This document shows positions 35,451-43,467 of a stretch of 64,000 nt of DNA, in pieces. The notes beneath the pieces were generated by a model that worked only from the letters and a program-made list of their open reading frames with translations, had not been told where the DNA came from and searched no databases. Each line of letters starts with the position of its first letter. The first letter of the stretch is position 1. The stretch is from BOKV01 sp049289295 (GTDB taxonomy: Bacteria; Pseudomonadota; Alphaproteobacteria; Rhizobiales; Rhizobiaceae), in contig JBATLL010000070.1 of the NCBI GenBank assembly GCA_049289295.1, positions 124,001 to 188,000 of the forward strand. The letters are read 5' to 3'. A program made the translations under genes and the position numbers.

Positions 35451-36143
35451 ATGCAATGGTACTGGCTCCCCGAATATGCGCCGATGTTTCTCCAGGGCCT
35501 GTGGCTCACGATCCAGTTGCTGGTCCTGTCGATTGTCATTGGCATGGCACTTGCCATCCCCATCGGCCTTGTCCAGGTGACCGGTCCCTGGCCGCTTGCA
35601 TGGCTGGCGCGCGGCTTCTGCATCGTCATTCGCGGCACCCCGCTGTTGGTGCAATTGTGGCTGATCTACTATGGCGTCGGCTCGCTCTTTCCCTCGATTC
35701 CCGGCATTCGAGAAAGTTTCCTCTGGCCTATCCTGCGTGAAGCCTTTCCCTATGCCATTCTCGCCTTTTCGCTCAGCGTGGCGGGCTATGAGGGTGAAAT
35801 CATGCGTGGCGCGTTTCGTGGCGTCCCCAAGGGAGAACTCGAAGCAGCGCGCGCTATCGGCATGTCGTCCTTCAAGCTGTTGTATCGGATCTGGCTGCCC
35901 CGTGCCTTGCAGAATGTTTTCCCGACACTGGCCGGCGAATTCATCCTCACCCTCAAGGCAACACCTCTGGCTGCCACCATCACGGTCTTCGAAGTCTATG
36001 GCATCGGCTCGATCGTGCGACAGGAAACCTATCGCATCTATGAACCGCTGCTGGTTGTCGGCTTCATCTACCTGTGCCTGTCAGGCATCATGATTCTCGG
36101 CTTTCGCTATCTTGAAAATCGAATTCCAAAAAGAGCGCTTTGA
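35451..36143 (+). CDS. Amino-acid ABC transporter permease 2
   Basis: A 230-residue partner permease with the coupling loop EAARAIGMSSFKLLYRIWLPRALQNVFPTLAGEF. The frame opens at 35424 inside the previous gene; ATG at 35451 is the probable start. Its TGA overlaps the ATG of the dimethylargininase gene (TGATG). Confidence 0.92.
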   Translation: MQWYWLPEYAPMFLQGLWLTIQLLVLSIVIGMALAIPIGLVQVTGPWPLAWLARGFCIVIRGTPLLVQLWLIYYGVGSLFPSIPGIRESFLWPILREAFPYAILAFSLSVAGYEGEIMRGAFRGVPKGELEAARAIGMSSFKLLYRIWLPRALQNVFPTLAGEFILTLKATPLAATITVFEVYGIGSIVRQETYRIYEPLLVVGFIYLCLSGIMILGFRYLENRIPKRAL

Positions 36144-36946
36144 TGTTTCCCGGAAAACTGTCATTCGAATTCACCCACGCAATCGCGCGGCGTCCCTCGC
36201 GGTCGGTGACCGGTGGCCTTCGCGCAGTGGACACCGGTGCGCCTGACCTTGATTCATTCCTCGATCACCACGAGACCTATGTTGCTGCATTGCGCTCAAC
36301 CGGTGCACTGGTCAGCGTTCTTGACGAACTGGAGGATTTTCCCGACTCGGTCTTTGTCGAGGATACCGCGCTTTGCCTGCCGCAAGGTGCCATCGTCATG
36401 CGACCGGGAGCGCCGTCGAGACTTGGTGAAGCTGCAGCAATGGCGCCGCACCTGCAACATTTCTTCAAGGATGTGCGCTTCATCAAGGAACCGGGTTTCA
36501 TTGAAGGCGGCGACATTCTGGTGACAGGCACCGAGATTCTCGTTGGTCGCTCCTCGCGCACGAATGCGCAAGGGATTGCCCAGCTGGGCGACTTGACCGA
36601 GGACTGGGGCATTCCGGTGCGAGAGGTCATCACGCCTCCGGGCGTGCTGCATTTCAAGACCGACTGTTCCCTGCTTGATGCGGAGACAATCCTGTCGACG
36701 CCGCGCCTCGATGCCTCCGGCTGCTTTTCGCGCTACCGTGTTATTCACACCGCGCCAGGCGAGGAAGCAGCAGCCAATGCCATCCGCTTCAACAATCTGG
36801 TGCTGATGGCAGATGGATTTCCCGGCACCGCCGAAGCGCTCGAAAAGGCCGGTTACACCGTGAAGCGTATCCCCAACACGCAAGCTGCAAAGCTTGACGG
36901 CGGCATGTCCTGCCTGTCCTTGCGTTTCTCGTTGCCCCGATCCTGA
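36143..36946 (+). CDS. Dimethylarginine dimethylaminohydrolase
   Basis: A 267-residue guanidino-modifying enzyme of the arginine-deiminase fold, which hydrolyses N-omega-methylated arginines to citrulline and methylamines. The catalytic His170 (LHFKTD) and the nucleophile Cys257 in GGMSCLSLRF occupy the places they have in the Pseudomonas enzyme (His162, Cys249 of 254). Acidic binding residues are seen in EDFPDSVFVEDTAL. Last gene of the importer operon. Arginine deiminase is less likely given the short length. Confidence 0.85.
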   Translation: MFPGKLSFEFTHAIARRPSRSVTGGLRAVDTGAPDLDSFLDHHETYVAALRSTGALVSVLDELEDFPDSVFVEDTALCLPQGAIVMRPGAPSRLGEAAAMAPHLQHFFKDVRFIKEPGFIEGGDILVTGTEILVGRSSRTNAQGIAQLGDLTEDWGIPVREVITPPGVLHFKTDCSLLDAETILSTPRLDASGCFSRYRVIHTAPGEEAAANAIRFNNLVLMADGFPGTAEALEKAGYTVKRIPNTQAAKLDGGMSCLSLRFSLPRS

Positions 36947-36991
36947 GATGACCTTCAAACCGGGTATCCAGCAAGGGGCCGGAGTCCTGCC

Positions 36992-37894
36992 ATGAAAATG
37001 GAACTGTCCGGCAATGCCCGAGCTGCCTTGCTTGCGCTGGTCGCCTCCGCCATTCTCAGCTTCATTGACAATTTCGTGGCAGGCGTGGCGCAGGAAGCGG
37101 GCCTGTGGCAATTCCATGTCACTAGGACTCTGATGGCGGTTCCACTGCTGTTTGTTGGCGCGCGCCTTCTCAAGGTGCCGACCATGCCCCACAATCCAAA
37201 ACGCCTGCTGATCAGAAGCGTGATCCTTGCCGCTGGTCTGATGGCCTATTTTGCCGCCCTTGGTTTCCTGCCAGTTGCACAGGCCGGGGCGGGGCTCTTC
37301 AGCGCCCCGATATGGGTCCTCATTCTCAGCGCAGTGATTTTCGGGCGCAGGCTGGGCCTTGTGCAGATACTGGCCACATTGGGCGGGTTTGCCGGTGTGC
37401 TGCTGGTTCTGGGCATTGATGTGCGCGCCATTTCCCCGCTGTCGCTCTTCCCGCTTCTCTCCGGCCTGTTTTACGGTCTGGGCATGATGATCACGCGGTA
37501 CTGGTGCTCGCGCGAGAGTCCGGCCGCACTCGCAATGGGCGTCTTTCTGGTCATGGGATTGTTCAGCCTCGTCATGTTGGTGGTGCTGACGATCTGGCCG
37601 GTGTCGGACACGCAATTCCTGTTGCGCGGGTTCGAGCCGATTTCCGGTGTGTTCCTGTGGCTGACGCTTATCCAGGCTGTGGGTGCGGTGATTGCGGTCT
37701 CGCTGATCTCGCAAGCCTACCGCATTGGCGATCCGCCGTTCGTGGCCGTCTTCGAATATTCCTTCCTCGTGTTCGCTGCCCTTTGGGCATTCATTTTCTG
37801 GGGAAGGGGGCTGGACATGGCTGCACTTGCAGGAATTGGGATCATCATCGTCTGCGGCACCTATGTCTCACTGCGTGGTGCAACGCAGCGCTGA
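36992..37894 (+). CDS. EamA (drug/metabolite transporter) family permease
   Basis: A 300-residue protein with ten predicted membrane helices in two EamA repeats. It follows the dimethylargininase gene by 45 bases on the same strand and could export an end product, but no substrate can be read from sequence. Convergent with the AhpD-like gene. Confidence 0.85.
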   Translation: MKMELSGNARAALLALVASAILSFIDNFVAGVAQEAGLWQFHVTRTLMAVPLLFVGARLLKVPTMPHNPKRLLIRSVILAAGLMAYFAALGFLPVAQAGAGLFSAPIWVLILSAVIFGRRLGLVQILATLGGFAGVLLVLGIDVRAISPLSLFPLLSGLFYGLGMMITRYWCSRESPAALAMGVFLVMGLFSLVMLVVLTIWPVSDTQFLLRGFEPISGVFLWLTLIQAVGAVIAVSLISQAYRIGDPPFVAVFEYSFLVFAALWAFIFWGRGLDMAALAGIGIIIVCGTYVSLRGATQR

Positions 37895-37909
37895 CATCCG
37901 ATTGACCGA

Positions 37910-38518
37910 TCAATGGTGCTGCCAGTCGTCCGGATTGGCCGAATTGCCCGGAGACAGGCCGAGAACATCGCCCTTCGTGTCGCAACCAAGCCCCATCACC
38001 GTGCGATTGGCATAGGCGAAATAGGCCGTGACCTGATTGATTTCGAGTATTTCCCCGTCATCATAACCTTCGCGGCGCAACCGCTCGATCATTGCTTCAT
38101 TGACGCTCTGGGGCGCACTGGTCAGCGCTCTGGCATAATCAAGGGCGGCGATTTCCTTCGGTTGCAGCGGGGCCTTTTCAGGTTCGCCATCAACCATCGC
38201 TTTCCTGAGCTGGAGCGCGTGCTCATCATCGCGCATCAGCCTCTTCAGGCCGGCAAAATGATGCTCCTCGCAATAGTCGCAGCCGTTGAGAATGCTGACC
38301 CACACACCAATCGTTTCCAGAAACCACTTCGGAACCTTGTTGGCGGAATTATGCAGCACATGCTTGTAGAGGGCCATATGGCCCTCCATCGAGTGCGGGC
38401 GAAGCGAATGCGCCATCATGATGTTGTCGACATTGTTTCCCGGTCCCTTGATGCGGTCATACAATTCCCGCAGGCGACCGGTGGCCGCCGTATAGTCTAT
38501 GGTCTTGATCCACGGCAT
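37910..38518 (-). CDS. AhpD-like/carboxymuconolactone decarboxylase family peroxidase-related protein
   Basis: A 202-residue all-helical protein with the redox motif NGCDYCEEHHFAGLKRL (C-x2-C-x3-H), as in alkylhydroperoxidase D-like proteins. A second AhpD-like part lies in ALDYARALTSAPQSV. Such proteins reduce peroxides with a dithiol donor. ATG at 38518 follows GAAGGAGCGAAGCGTC; the frame starts at 38536. Confidence 0.82.
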   Translation of the reverse strand: MPWIKTIDYTAATGRLRELYDRIKGPGNNVDNIMMAHSLRPHSMEGHMALYKHVLHNSANKVPKWFLETIGVWVSILNGCDYCEEHHFAGLKRLMRDDEHALQLRKAMVDGEPEKAPLQPKEIAALDYARALTSAPQSVNEAMIERLRREGYDDGEILEINQVTAYFAYANRTVMGLGCDTKGDVLGLSPGNSANPDDWQHH

Positions 38519-38582
38519 GACGCTTCGCTCCTTCACGGCGAACGAAGCGCCAACCTGTGTTGCCAGTCAAGCGCCCTGGCGT

Positions 38583-40280
38583 TTATTTCGCAAGCCACAG
38601 CATGTCGGCTGAATGCGCCTTTGGTCCGGCATCCTCACCGATCAGGAGCGACCCATCCGAAAGGGCGAGAATATTGTCGGGATTGGCCGGCCGACCTTCC
38701 TCGCAACGCCCTTCAGAAGTGATCTTGCCAATCACATGCGGTTCGATGCGTGTGATCGAATAATCCGCGCCGGTGACGGCCTTGTAGGTGCCGCCGCACT
38801 TTTCGGCATTGAGTGCGATGTCACCGCCCTTTGACGTATCGATCTCGCCCGTCGACCAGTCCTTCAGGCCCCAGCTCTTGTCCATGGTGAAGGCAATGCC
38901 CGATGCCGCGATATAGACCGTGTTGCCTGACGCCGTGACGCCTTCAAGCTTGTCCCATTCATTGGTGGCACCCATCGCTGCAGCTGTCCTGCGCGATTCC
39001 AGGAATGCTGCACGAGCATCCTTTGCCGTGCCGGATGCATGCGCGCGGATTTCATCGTCACTGATGTAATTGGTGGCGCCATCCTTGTAGTCGCTGACCT
39101 GGACATTGTCATAGGTGCTGATCCAACCGGCAATTTCCTCTTCGCTGGCATGGCCCAGTTCGATCCAGCTGACATCAAAACCAGCCTTGTGCGGATCATC
39201 CTCCTTGTCCTGCACCAGTTTGGCGGCATACAGGGTTCCCGAGCTCAAATCCCCCTTGCGATCGGCGACGAACTTGAAGAACACGCCGCCCGAAGCGGTA
39301 TTGTATTTCTTGTCGCTGTAGATGGCCGAGTCATCGTCGCTCATGTAGAGCGTCCGCATGTCCGGCATGACTGCAGCCGTTTCATGGCTCAGGCGCCCGG
39401 TCGCATAACGCTTCACCAGTTCCTCGCCCGAACTGCTGGCCGCGCCATTGATTTCAATCAGGTAGCCATAGCGGTAGGGATTGGCCATGCGCCCCAGATA
39501 TTTGGCCATGTTCTTCGGCTTGATATAGGTAATGTCGTTGCCCTTCTGGAAACTAGCGCGCTCATCCTCGTCATGATTGTCGGGATGGTTCCAGACGGCT
39601 GTGTTGTAGTAGAAATATTCCTCCGACAGGATCGGTGTGCCCCATGGCGTGACAATGCCTGAACACAGGACGAAACCGCCATCGACAGAAGACAGGTCCA
39701 GCATTCTGGAAGCAGACAGATCCGCCTGCCATTTGCCATCAACCCTGTTCAGGAGCACCTTGCTCACGGCACTGGCGCCATCGCGGCCAGCACCTTCCCA
39801 TGCCGTATAGAGATAGGCAGTATTGGCGCCGACCGGAATGAAACCGTTGAAGTCTGGCGTGTTGGATACGTACATCAACGCGCCGGCCGCATCGTAGACA
39901 CCGCCAAAAACCTGGCCTGAGCCAAGCGTTTCACCGGCCTTGACCAGCGCTACATATTCTCCCATCGCCACCGAAACGCCGCTCCGGCTTCCTTCTGGAG
40001 GAACTTCCATGCCAGGGCTCGAGATTTTCGAACTGTCGAAACCCTCGATATAGCCAACGATTGCCGGAGGCGCATCATCGCGCAGCATGTCCTTGCCGCC
40101 GGGGTGCTGCGCATTGAGAAACAGATCACCAAGTCCATTGATCGAAACGCCGGTGACTTCTGCGCCATCCGGCATCGTGGCGATGCGCGTCAACGCGACT
40201 TCAGCGGCCAGGGGATAGGCCGATGGCATGGCGCAAATCGTCAGGGCAAGGGTGAGTGATGCTAATGAACTGCGCTTCAT
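38583..40280 (-). CDS. PhoX-family (DUF839) secreted protein
   Basis: A 565-residue protein with a Sec-type signal peptide (SLASLTLALTICAMPSAYPLAA) and a PhoX/DUF839 beta-propeller. Recognisable parts are GVSINGLGDLFLNAQHPGG, LCSGIVTPWGTPILSEEYF, GRLSHETAAVMPDMRTLYMSDD and GGVFFKFV. PhoX enzymes are Ca/Fe-dependent alkaline phosphatases, usually exported by Tat; here no twin arginine is seen (MKRSS), so the activity or export route may differ. The ribosome site lies within a strong leader hairpin. Confidence 0.85.
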   Translation of the reverse strand: MKRSSLASLTLALTICAMPSAYPLAAEVALTRIATMPDGAEVTGVSINGLGDLFLNAQHPGGKDMLRDDAPPAIVGYIEGFDSSKISSPGMEVPPEGSRSGVSVAMGEYVALVKAGETLGSGQVFGGVYDAAGALMYVSNTPDFNGFIPVGANTAYLYTAWEGAGRDGASAVSKVLLNRVDGKWQADLSASRMLDLSSVDGGFVLCSGIVTPWGTPILSEEYFYYNTAVWNHPDNHDEDERASFQKGNDITYIKPKNMAKYLGRMANPYRYGYLIEINGAASSSGEELVKRYATGRLSHETAAVMPDMRTLYMSDDDSAIYSDKKYNTASGGVFFKFVADRKGDLSSGTLYAAKLVQDKEDDPHKAGFDVSWIELGHASEEEIAGWISTYDNVQVSDYKDGATNYISDDEIRAHASGTAKDARAAFLESRRTAAAMGATNEWDKLEGVTASGNTVYIAASGIAFTMDKSWGLKDWSTGEIDTSKGGDIALNAEKCGGTYKAVTGADYSITRIEPHVIGKITSEGRCEEGRPANPDNILALSDGSLLIGEDAGPKAHSADMLWLAK

Positions 40281-40315
40281 GGTAACCTCCTGCTACGTGA
40301 AGCAGAAGGTTAACC
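40281..40315 (-). promoter_or_regulatory. Leader hairpin burying the PhoX ribosome-binding site
   Basis: In the minus-strand RNA, the arm 40315-40302 pairs with 40293-40281 across an 8-base loop: 13 pairs, one of them G-U, with one bulged U. The Shine-Dalgarno AGGAGG is fully inside the 3' arm and the AUG follows at once. This could control translation of the PhoX gene. Confidence 0.55.
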
Positions 40316-40345
40316 CCGAAATCGACTGAACTCGAATCGTTTTTG

Positions 40346-40615
40346 TCAGTCGTAGTCGGTGTCCACATCCGTCCTGACATAGACGAGCTCGCAAACATTG
40401 CCGTGCTCGTAGATCCAGGCTTCCTTGTCTTTCAGGAAGAAGCGCCTGTCCGGCGGAAAGGCAACCGGATCCAGCTCGTCAATATCCATGATGAGTTCAT
40501 CCATCATCCTGGCATAGTGATCTGCCTCGCGAGCGTCTTTCTCGCCAGGATGCGAGTGGAACTGTTCATTGCTGACAATGTGCATGCGTGCGTACCCCGT
40601 ACGAATCGCCTTCAT
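40346..40615 (-). CDS. Hypothetical 89-residue protein
   Basis: Unrecognised, acidic (rich in Asp and Glu), with no signal peptide or membrane helix. It contains a clear compositional pattern and an internal second ATG at 40585 (MHIVSNEQF). No strong ribosome site at either start. It lies upstream of the PhoX gene on the same strand, 65 bases away, and may share a transcript. Confidence 0.5.
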   Translation of the reverse strand: MKAIRTGYARMHIVSNEQFHSHPGEKDAREADHYARMMDELIMDIDELDPVAFPPDRRFFLKDKEAWIYEHGNVCELVYVRTDVDTDYD

Positions 40616-40683
40616 TGCCTGTGATTCTGTCTGCGTTTGGTAAGCAGTTGGTTAATGCCGGGATAGAGTGGGATGCAGGCCAG

Positions 40684-40715
40684 AAAAAAGGCCGCCCCCT
40701 TGCGAAGGGCGGCCT
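40684..40715 (-). terminator. Rho-independent terminator, minus strand
   Basis: Arms AGGCCGCCC (40689-40697) and GGGCGGCCT (40707-40715) pair perfectly, and six A residues on the plus strand (40684-40689) give a U run on the minus strand. No protein gene to the right reads into it, so it implies a short non-coding transcript. Confidence 0.75.
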
Positions 40716-40830
40716 GCATCCTCAACGGTCCCAGGGGCGTGTTCGGACCAGGGAGGAATACCTTGCTGTCCCGGCACCATGCCGGGCACGGGAAACGGTT
40801 CAAACCATTCGCCGCAACACACGGGACACC
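40684..40830 (-). ncRNA. Candidate structured small RNA (6S-like shape)
   Basis: A minus-strand segment ending in the terminator above. Its ends can close on each other: GGU, CCC and GUGUU of the 5' arm (40830-40812) face AACAC, GGG and ACC of the 3' arm (40746-40727), interrupted by small loops. Inside is a GC hairpin (CCCGGC-AUGGU-GCCGGG, 40774-40790 region). A long closing stem, an open middle and an apical hairpin resemble 6S RNA, but I could not match the family with certainty. Length without terminator is about 104 bases, short for 6S. It occupies most of the 456-base gap before sbmA. Confidence 0.35.
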
Positions 40831-41071
40831 AACATTGTCCCCCAGTGCAATGTCGGCACCGCCCGCATGAGGCCGGTCAACTTCCCTCAATCTAAGGGGG
40901 GCTGGGGCAACTGGAATGTGTGTTTTCCCACAACGCGCGAAAAATCCTCAGCCGGTTCAGGGCCAGACTGCACGCCCCGCTTTCGAGAATTTAACTTGAA
41001 AATTCCATTTTTCGCGTGTCAAAGCATGCGGGTCCCCGTCGGGACGATCCGATTTCTGACAGGAAACGCGC

Positions 41072-42373
41072 GTGTTTCATTCCTTTTTTCCCAGACCAAA
41101 GCTTTTCATCCTGTCATTCATGGCCTGGTGCGTTGTCACCATGGGCCTTTGGTACAACGGGGCCAAACTTTGGGGCGGCCTGATCGGCCTGCCACCGATG
41201 GAGGGTGCTGAGGAAGTCGGTACCGTCTACTATTTCTTCACCCCGGACATGCTGTGGTTCTACGTCTACTATGTCCTGGCGATCATACCCTTTGCGCTTT
41301 TCTGGTTCTATTTCGCGCCTCACCGCTGGCAGCGCTGGTCGATTCTGGGAACATCCTTCATCCTTTTCACGACCGCCTTTTCGGTTCAGACCAGTGTCGC
41401 GCTGAACAATTGGCGCGGTGTGTTCTTCGACATGGTTCAGCAGGCTCTGACTGGCGACACAAAGGGCACTGTTCCGGCCGCCGATATCTTCAAGGGCCTG
41501 TTTGATTTCATCTCCATTGCGTTCGTCTATATCGGCGTCCTGGTCGTCACCCGCTTTATCGTCAGCCACTATATTTTCCGCTGGCGCACGGCGATGAACG
41601 AGTTCTACACGGAGAACTGGAGCAAGCTGCGCCATGTTGAAGGTGCTTCACAGCGCGTGCAGGAAGACACGATGCGATTTGCCGAGACCGTGGAAGATCT
41701 CGGAGTCAGCGCGCTCGACGCCGTCCTGACCCTGATCGCCTTCCTTCCAATTCTCTACAGGTTGGGCGCGCAGGTCACGTCGCTGCCGTTTGTCGGTGAA
41801 GTTCCCCAGCCCCTTGTTGTTGCCGCGATCATCTGGTCGGTCTTTGGCACCATCCTTCTCGCTGTTGTCGGCATCAAGTTGCCGGGCCTCTATTTCAACA
41901 ATCAGAAGGTCGAGGCAGCGTACCGCAAGGAACTCGTCTACGGTGAGGATGATACGCAGCGCGCCAGGCCTCCGACACTCTACCAGCTGTATGAAGGGGT
42001 GCGCCGCAACTATTTCAGGCTCTATTTCCATTACGCCTATTTCAACGTGGCGCGCTATTTCTATCTCCAGACCGATAGCGTCATTGCGGTGGTCCTCCTG
42101 GTTCCCACCATTGCGGCGGGTGCCATTACCTTCGGCTTCTTTCAGCAGACCCTGTCGGCATTCAACCAGGTGACGAACTCATTCCAGTATCTGGTCAATT
42201 CCTGGGGTACGATCGTCGAGCTGCTGTCGATCCACAAGCGCCTGAAACAGTTCGAGATGGCCATCGACGGCATTCCCGTACCAGCGTCCGGTTCACAGGA
42301 CCTGGCAGACATGGGCACGATTGCCGCTTCAGTCGAAAGCGGCAAGGAAGAAGTCAAGCCCCTGGCGGAGTGA
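41072..42373 (+). CDS. sbmA: SbmA/BacA-family peptide uptake transporter
   Basis: A 433-residue inner-membrane protein with about seven helices, of the SbmA/BacA group. These import proline-rich and symbiotic antimicrobial peptides and some peptide antibiotics; in rhizobia BacA is needed in legume nodules. It opens FHSFFPRPKLFILSFMAW and contains RWRTAMNEFYTENWSKLRHVEGASQRVQEDTMRF, the signature helix. GTG start after AGGAAACGCGC. Stands alone, convergent with the DksA-like gene. Confidence 0.92.
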   Translation: MFHSFFPRPKLFILSFMAWCVVTMGLWYNGAKLWGGLIGLPPMEGAEEVGTVYYFFTPDMLWFYVYYVLAIIPFALFWFYFAPHRWQRWSILGTSFILFTTAFSVQTSVALNNWRGVFFDMVQQALTGDTKGTVPAADIFKGLFDFISIAFVYIGVLVVTRFIVSHYIFRWRTAMNEFYTENWSKLRHVEGASQRVQEDTMRFAETVEDLGVSALDAVLTLIAFLPILYRLGAQVTSLPFVGEVPQPLVVAAIIWSVFGTILLAVVGIKLPGLYFNNQKVEAAYRKELVYGEDDTQRARPPTLYQLYEGVRRNYFRLYFHYAYFNVARYFYLQTDSVIAVVLLVPTIAAGAITFGFFQQTLSAFNQVTNSFQYLVNSWGTIVELLSIHKRLKQFEMAIDGIPVPASGSQDLADMGTIAASVESGKEEVKPLAE

Positions 42374-42385
42374 GCGTGGCGGTCG

Positions 42386-42715
42386 TTACGCGCATTTGAT
42401 GCAGCGCTCCGCCATGGGGTCGATTTCCAGGCGGCCCGGTGCGATTTCATCGTCGCACTGGGTGCAGTAGCCATAGTCACCAGCATCAATGCGACGAAGC
42501 GCAAGTTCGATACGCGCCAGTTCATTCTGCCTGCGTCTTTCCTGGGCCTGCGCCATTGCCTGCGCCTGCATGGCATCCATGCGCGACAGCCGACCGACTG
42601 ACTGCTGGTCGAGTTCAACCGTTTCACGCGCATCCGCCGCCAAAGCGGATTCCGCTTCAATTTCCTGACGCTTCCTGCCCAGCGCCCCGCGTACCTTGTC
42701 CAGATCGACAGCCAT
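42386..42715 (-). CDS. TraR/DksA-type zinc-finger protein
   Basis: A 109-residue protein: a helical N-terminus (residues 1-75, Arg/Gln/Ala-rich) and a C-terminal DksA zinc finger, YCTQCDDEIAPGRLEIDP then CIKC (C-x2-C-x17-C-x2-C). Full DksA (about 150 residues) binds RNA polymerase and assists ppGpp; this shorter form may do so more weakly or have another role. Convergent with sbmA, 12 bases apart. Confidence 0.88.
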   Translation of the reverse strand: MAVDLDKVRGALGRKRQEIEAESALAADARETVELDQQSVGRLSRMDAMQAQAMAQAQERRRQNELARIELALRRIDAGDYGYCTQCDDEIAPGRLEIDPMAERCIKCA

Positions 42716-42808
42716 ACATTTCTGTCCATGCCATGTTCGACATTAAATATGGCAGCCTCTGGCGCGTGATGCTACCTTCGCAGCCAACTGGAATTGGGGA
42801 GTTCAAGC

Positions 42809-43387
42809 ATGGGAATGGCGATTCTACTGGCCGGTCTGGTGATCTTTCTGGGAATTCACTCCGTACGCATGCTGGCACCGCAATGGCGCCTGGCACGCAT
42901 TGCATCGATGGGCGAAGGGCGCTGGAAAGGCCTGTACACGCTGGTTTCGCTGGTTGGCCTCGTGCTGATTGTCTGGGGCTATTCCCAGGCACAGCCGCTT
43001 GCCCCGGTTCTCTATGTCACGCCGTTCTGGATGGTGCACCTCGCCGCTCTGCTGATGATTTTTGCCTTCATTTCCATGATGGTTTCAAATCTGAAGCCCG
43101 GCAGGCTGAAGCCGATGCTCAAGCACCCGCTGCTTCTGGCTGTGAAGATCTGGGCTTTTGCGCACCTGCTGGTCAATGGTGACCTGGCATCGGTGATTTT
43201 GTTCGGTTCCTTCCTGGCCTATGCAGTTTGGAACCGGATCGCGGTCAAGCGGCGCGGTGATCCGATCCCGGCAGCCGGGCCGGTGCGCAATGATGTGATT
43301 GCGATCATTTCCGGTCTGGTCATTTATGCCCTTTTCATCTGGAAGGTGCACGAATGGGTCGCTGGAGTTCCGGTACCGATTGCATAA
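42809..43387 (+). CDS. NnrU family membrane protein
   Basis: A 192-residue protein with about six helices. It matches NnrU (MAILLAGLVIFLGIHSVRMLAPQWR at the start; PFWMVHLAALLMIFAFI and KHPLLLAVKIWAFAHLLVNGDLASVILFGSFLAYAVWNR later). NnrU was linked to nitrite/nitric oxide reduction, but many genomes have it without denitrification genes. ATG at 42809 preferred over 42794. Confidence 0.88.
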   Translation: MGMAILLAGLVIFLGIHSVRMLAPQWRLARIASMGEGRWKGLYTLVSLVGLVLIVWGYSQAQPLAPVLYVTPFWMVHLAALLMIFAFISMMVSNLKPGRLKPMLKHPLLLAVKIWAFAHLLVNGDLASVILFGSFLAYAVWNRIAVKRRGDPIPAAGPVRNDVIAIISGLVIYALFIWKVHEWVAGVPVPIA

Positions 43388-43393
43388 GGGACA

Positions 43394-43462
43394 GTCTTTC
43401 CGCTAAAAGGCCTGCGACGCCGCGGTCCTGAAAGGGCCGCGCCCAATTTCGAACGGAAAGAC
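43394..43462 (+). promoter_or_regulatory. Structured leader before the TPR/der genes
   Basis: Outer arms GTCTTTCCG (43394-43402) and CGGAAAGAC (43454-43462) pair perfectly and enclose a GC hairpin, CGCGGTCC-TGAAA-GGGCCGCG. The outer 3' arm lies 5 bases before the TPR gene ATG at 43468 and includes its purine-rich ribosome site. May modulate translation or act as a terminator for nnrU. Confidence 0.4.
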
Positions 43463-43467
43463 GCTTC

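Noticed and set aside
36296..37714. A 472-codon minus-strand frame opposite dimethylargininase and EamA genes
   Set aside because: Highly polar low-complexity translation (Gln, His, Arg) typical of the antisense of membrane-protein genes; no start signal.
40655..40680. Possible second copy of the guaA 3' end (ATAGAGTGGGA) marking the distal island boundary
   Set aside because: Only about 11 bases match with one mismatch and the flanks disagree, which is expected by chance in 25 kb.
40727..40830. Reading the structured RNA on the plus strand as a 6S gene
   Set aside because: The plus strand has similar arms, as any inverted structure would, but no T run follows it; the terminator supports only the minus strand.
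42809..43387. Denitrification locus based on NnrU
   Set aside because: No nitrite or nitric oxide reductase genes or NnrR-type sites are nearby; NnrU is here part of a core gene order with der.
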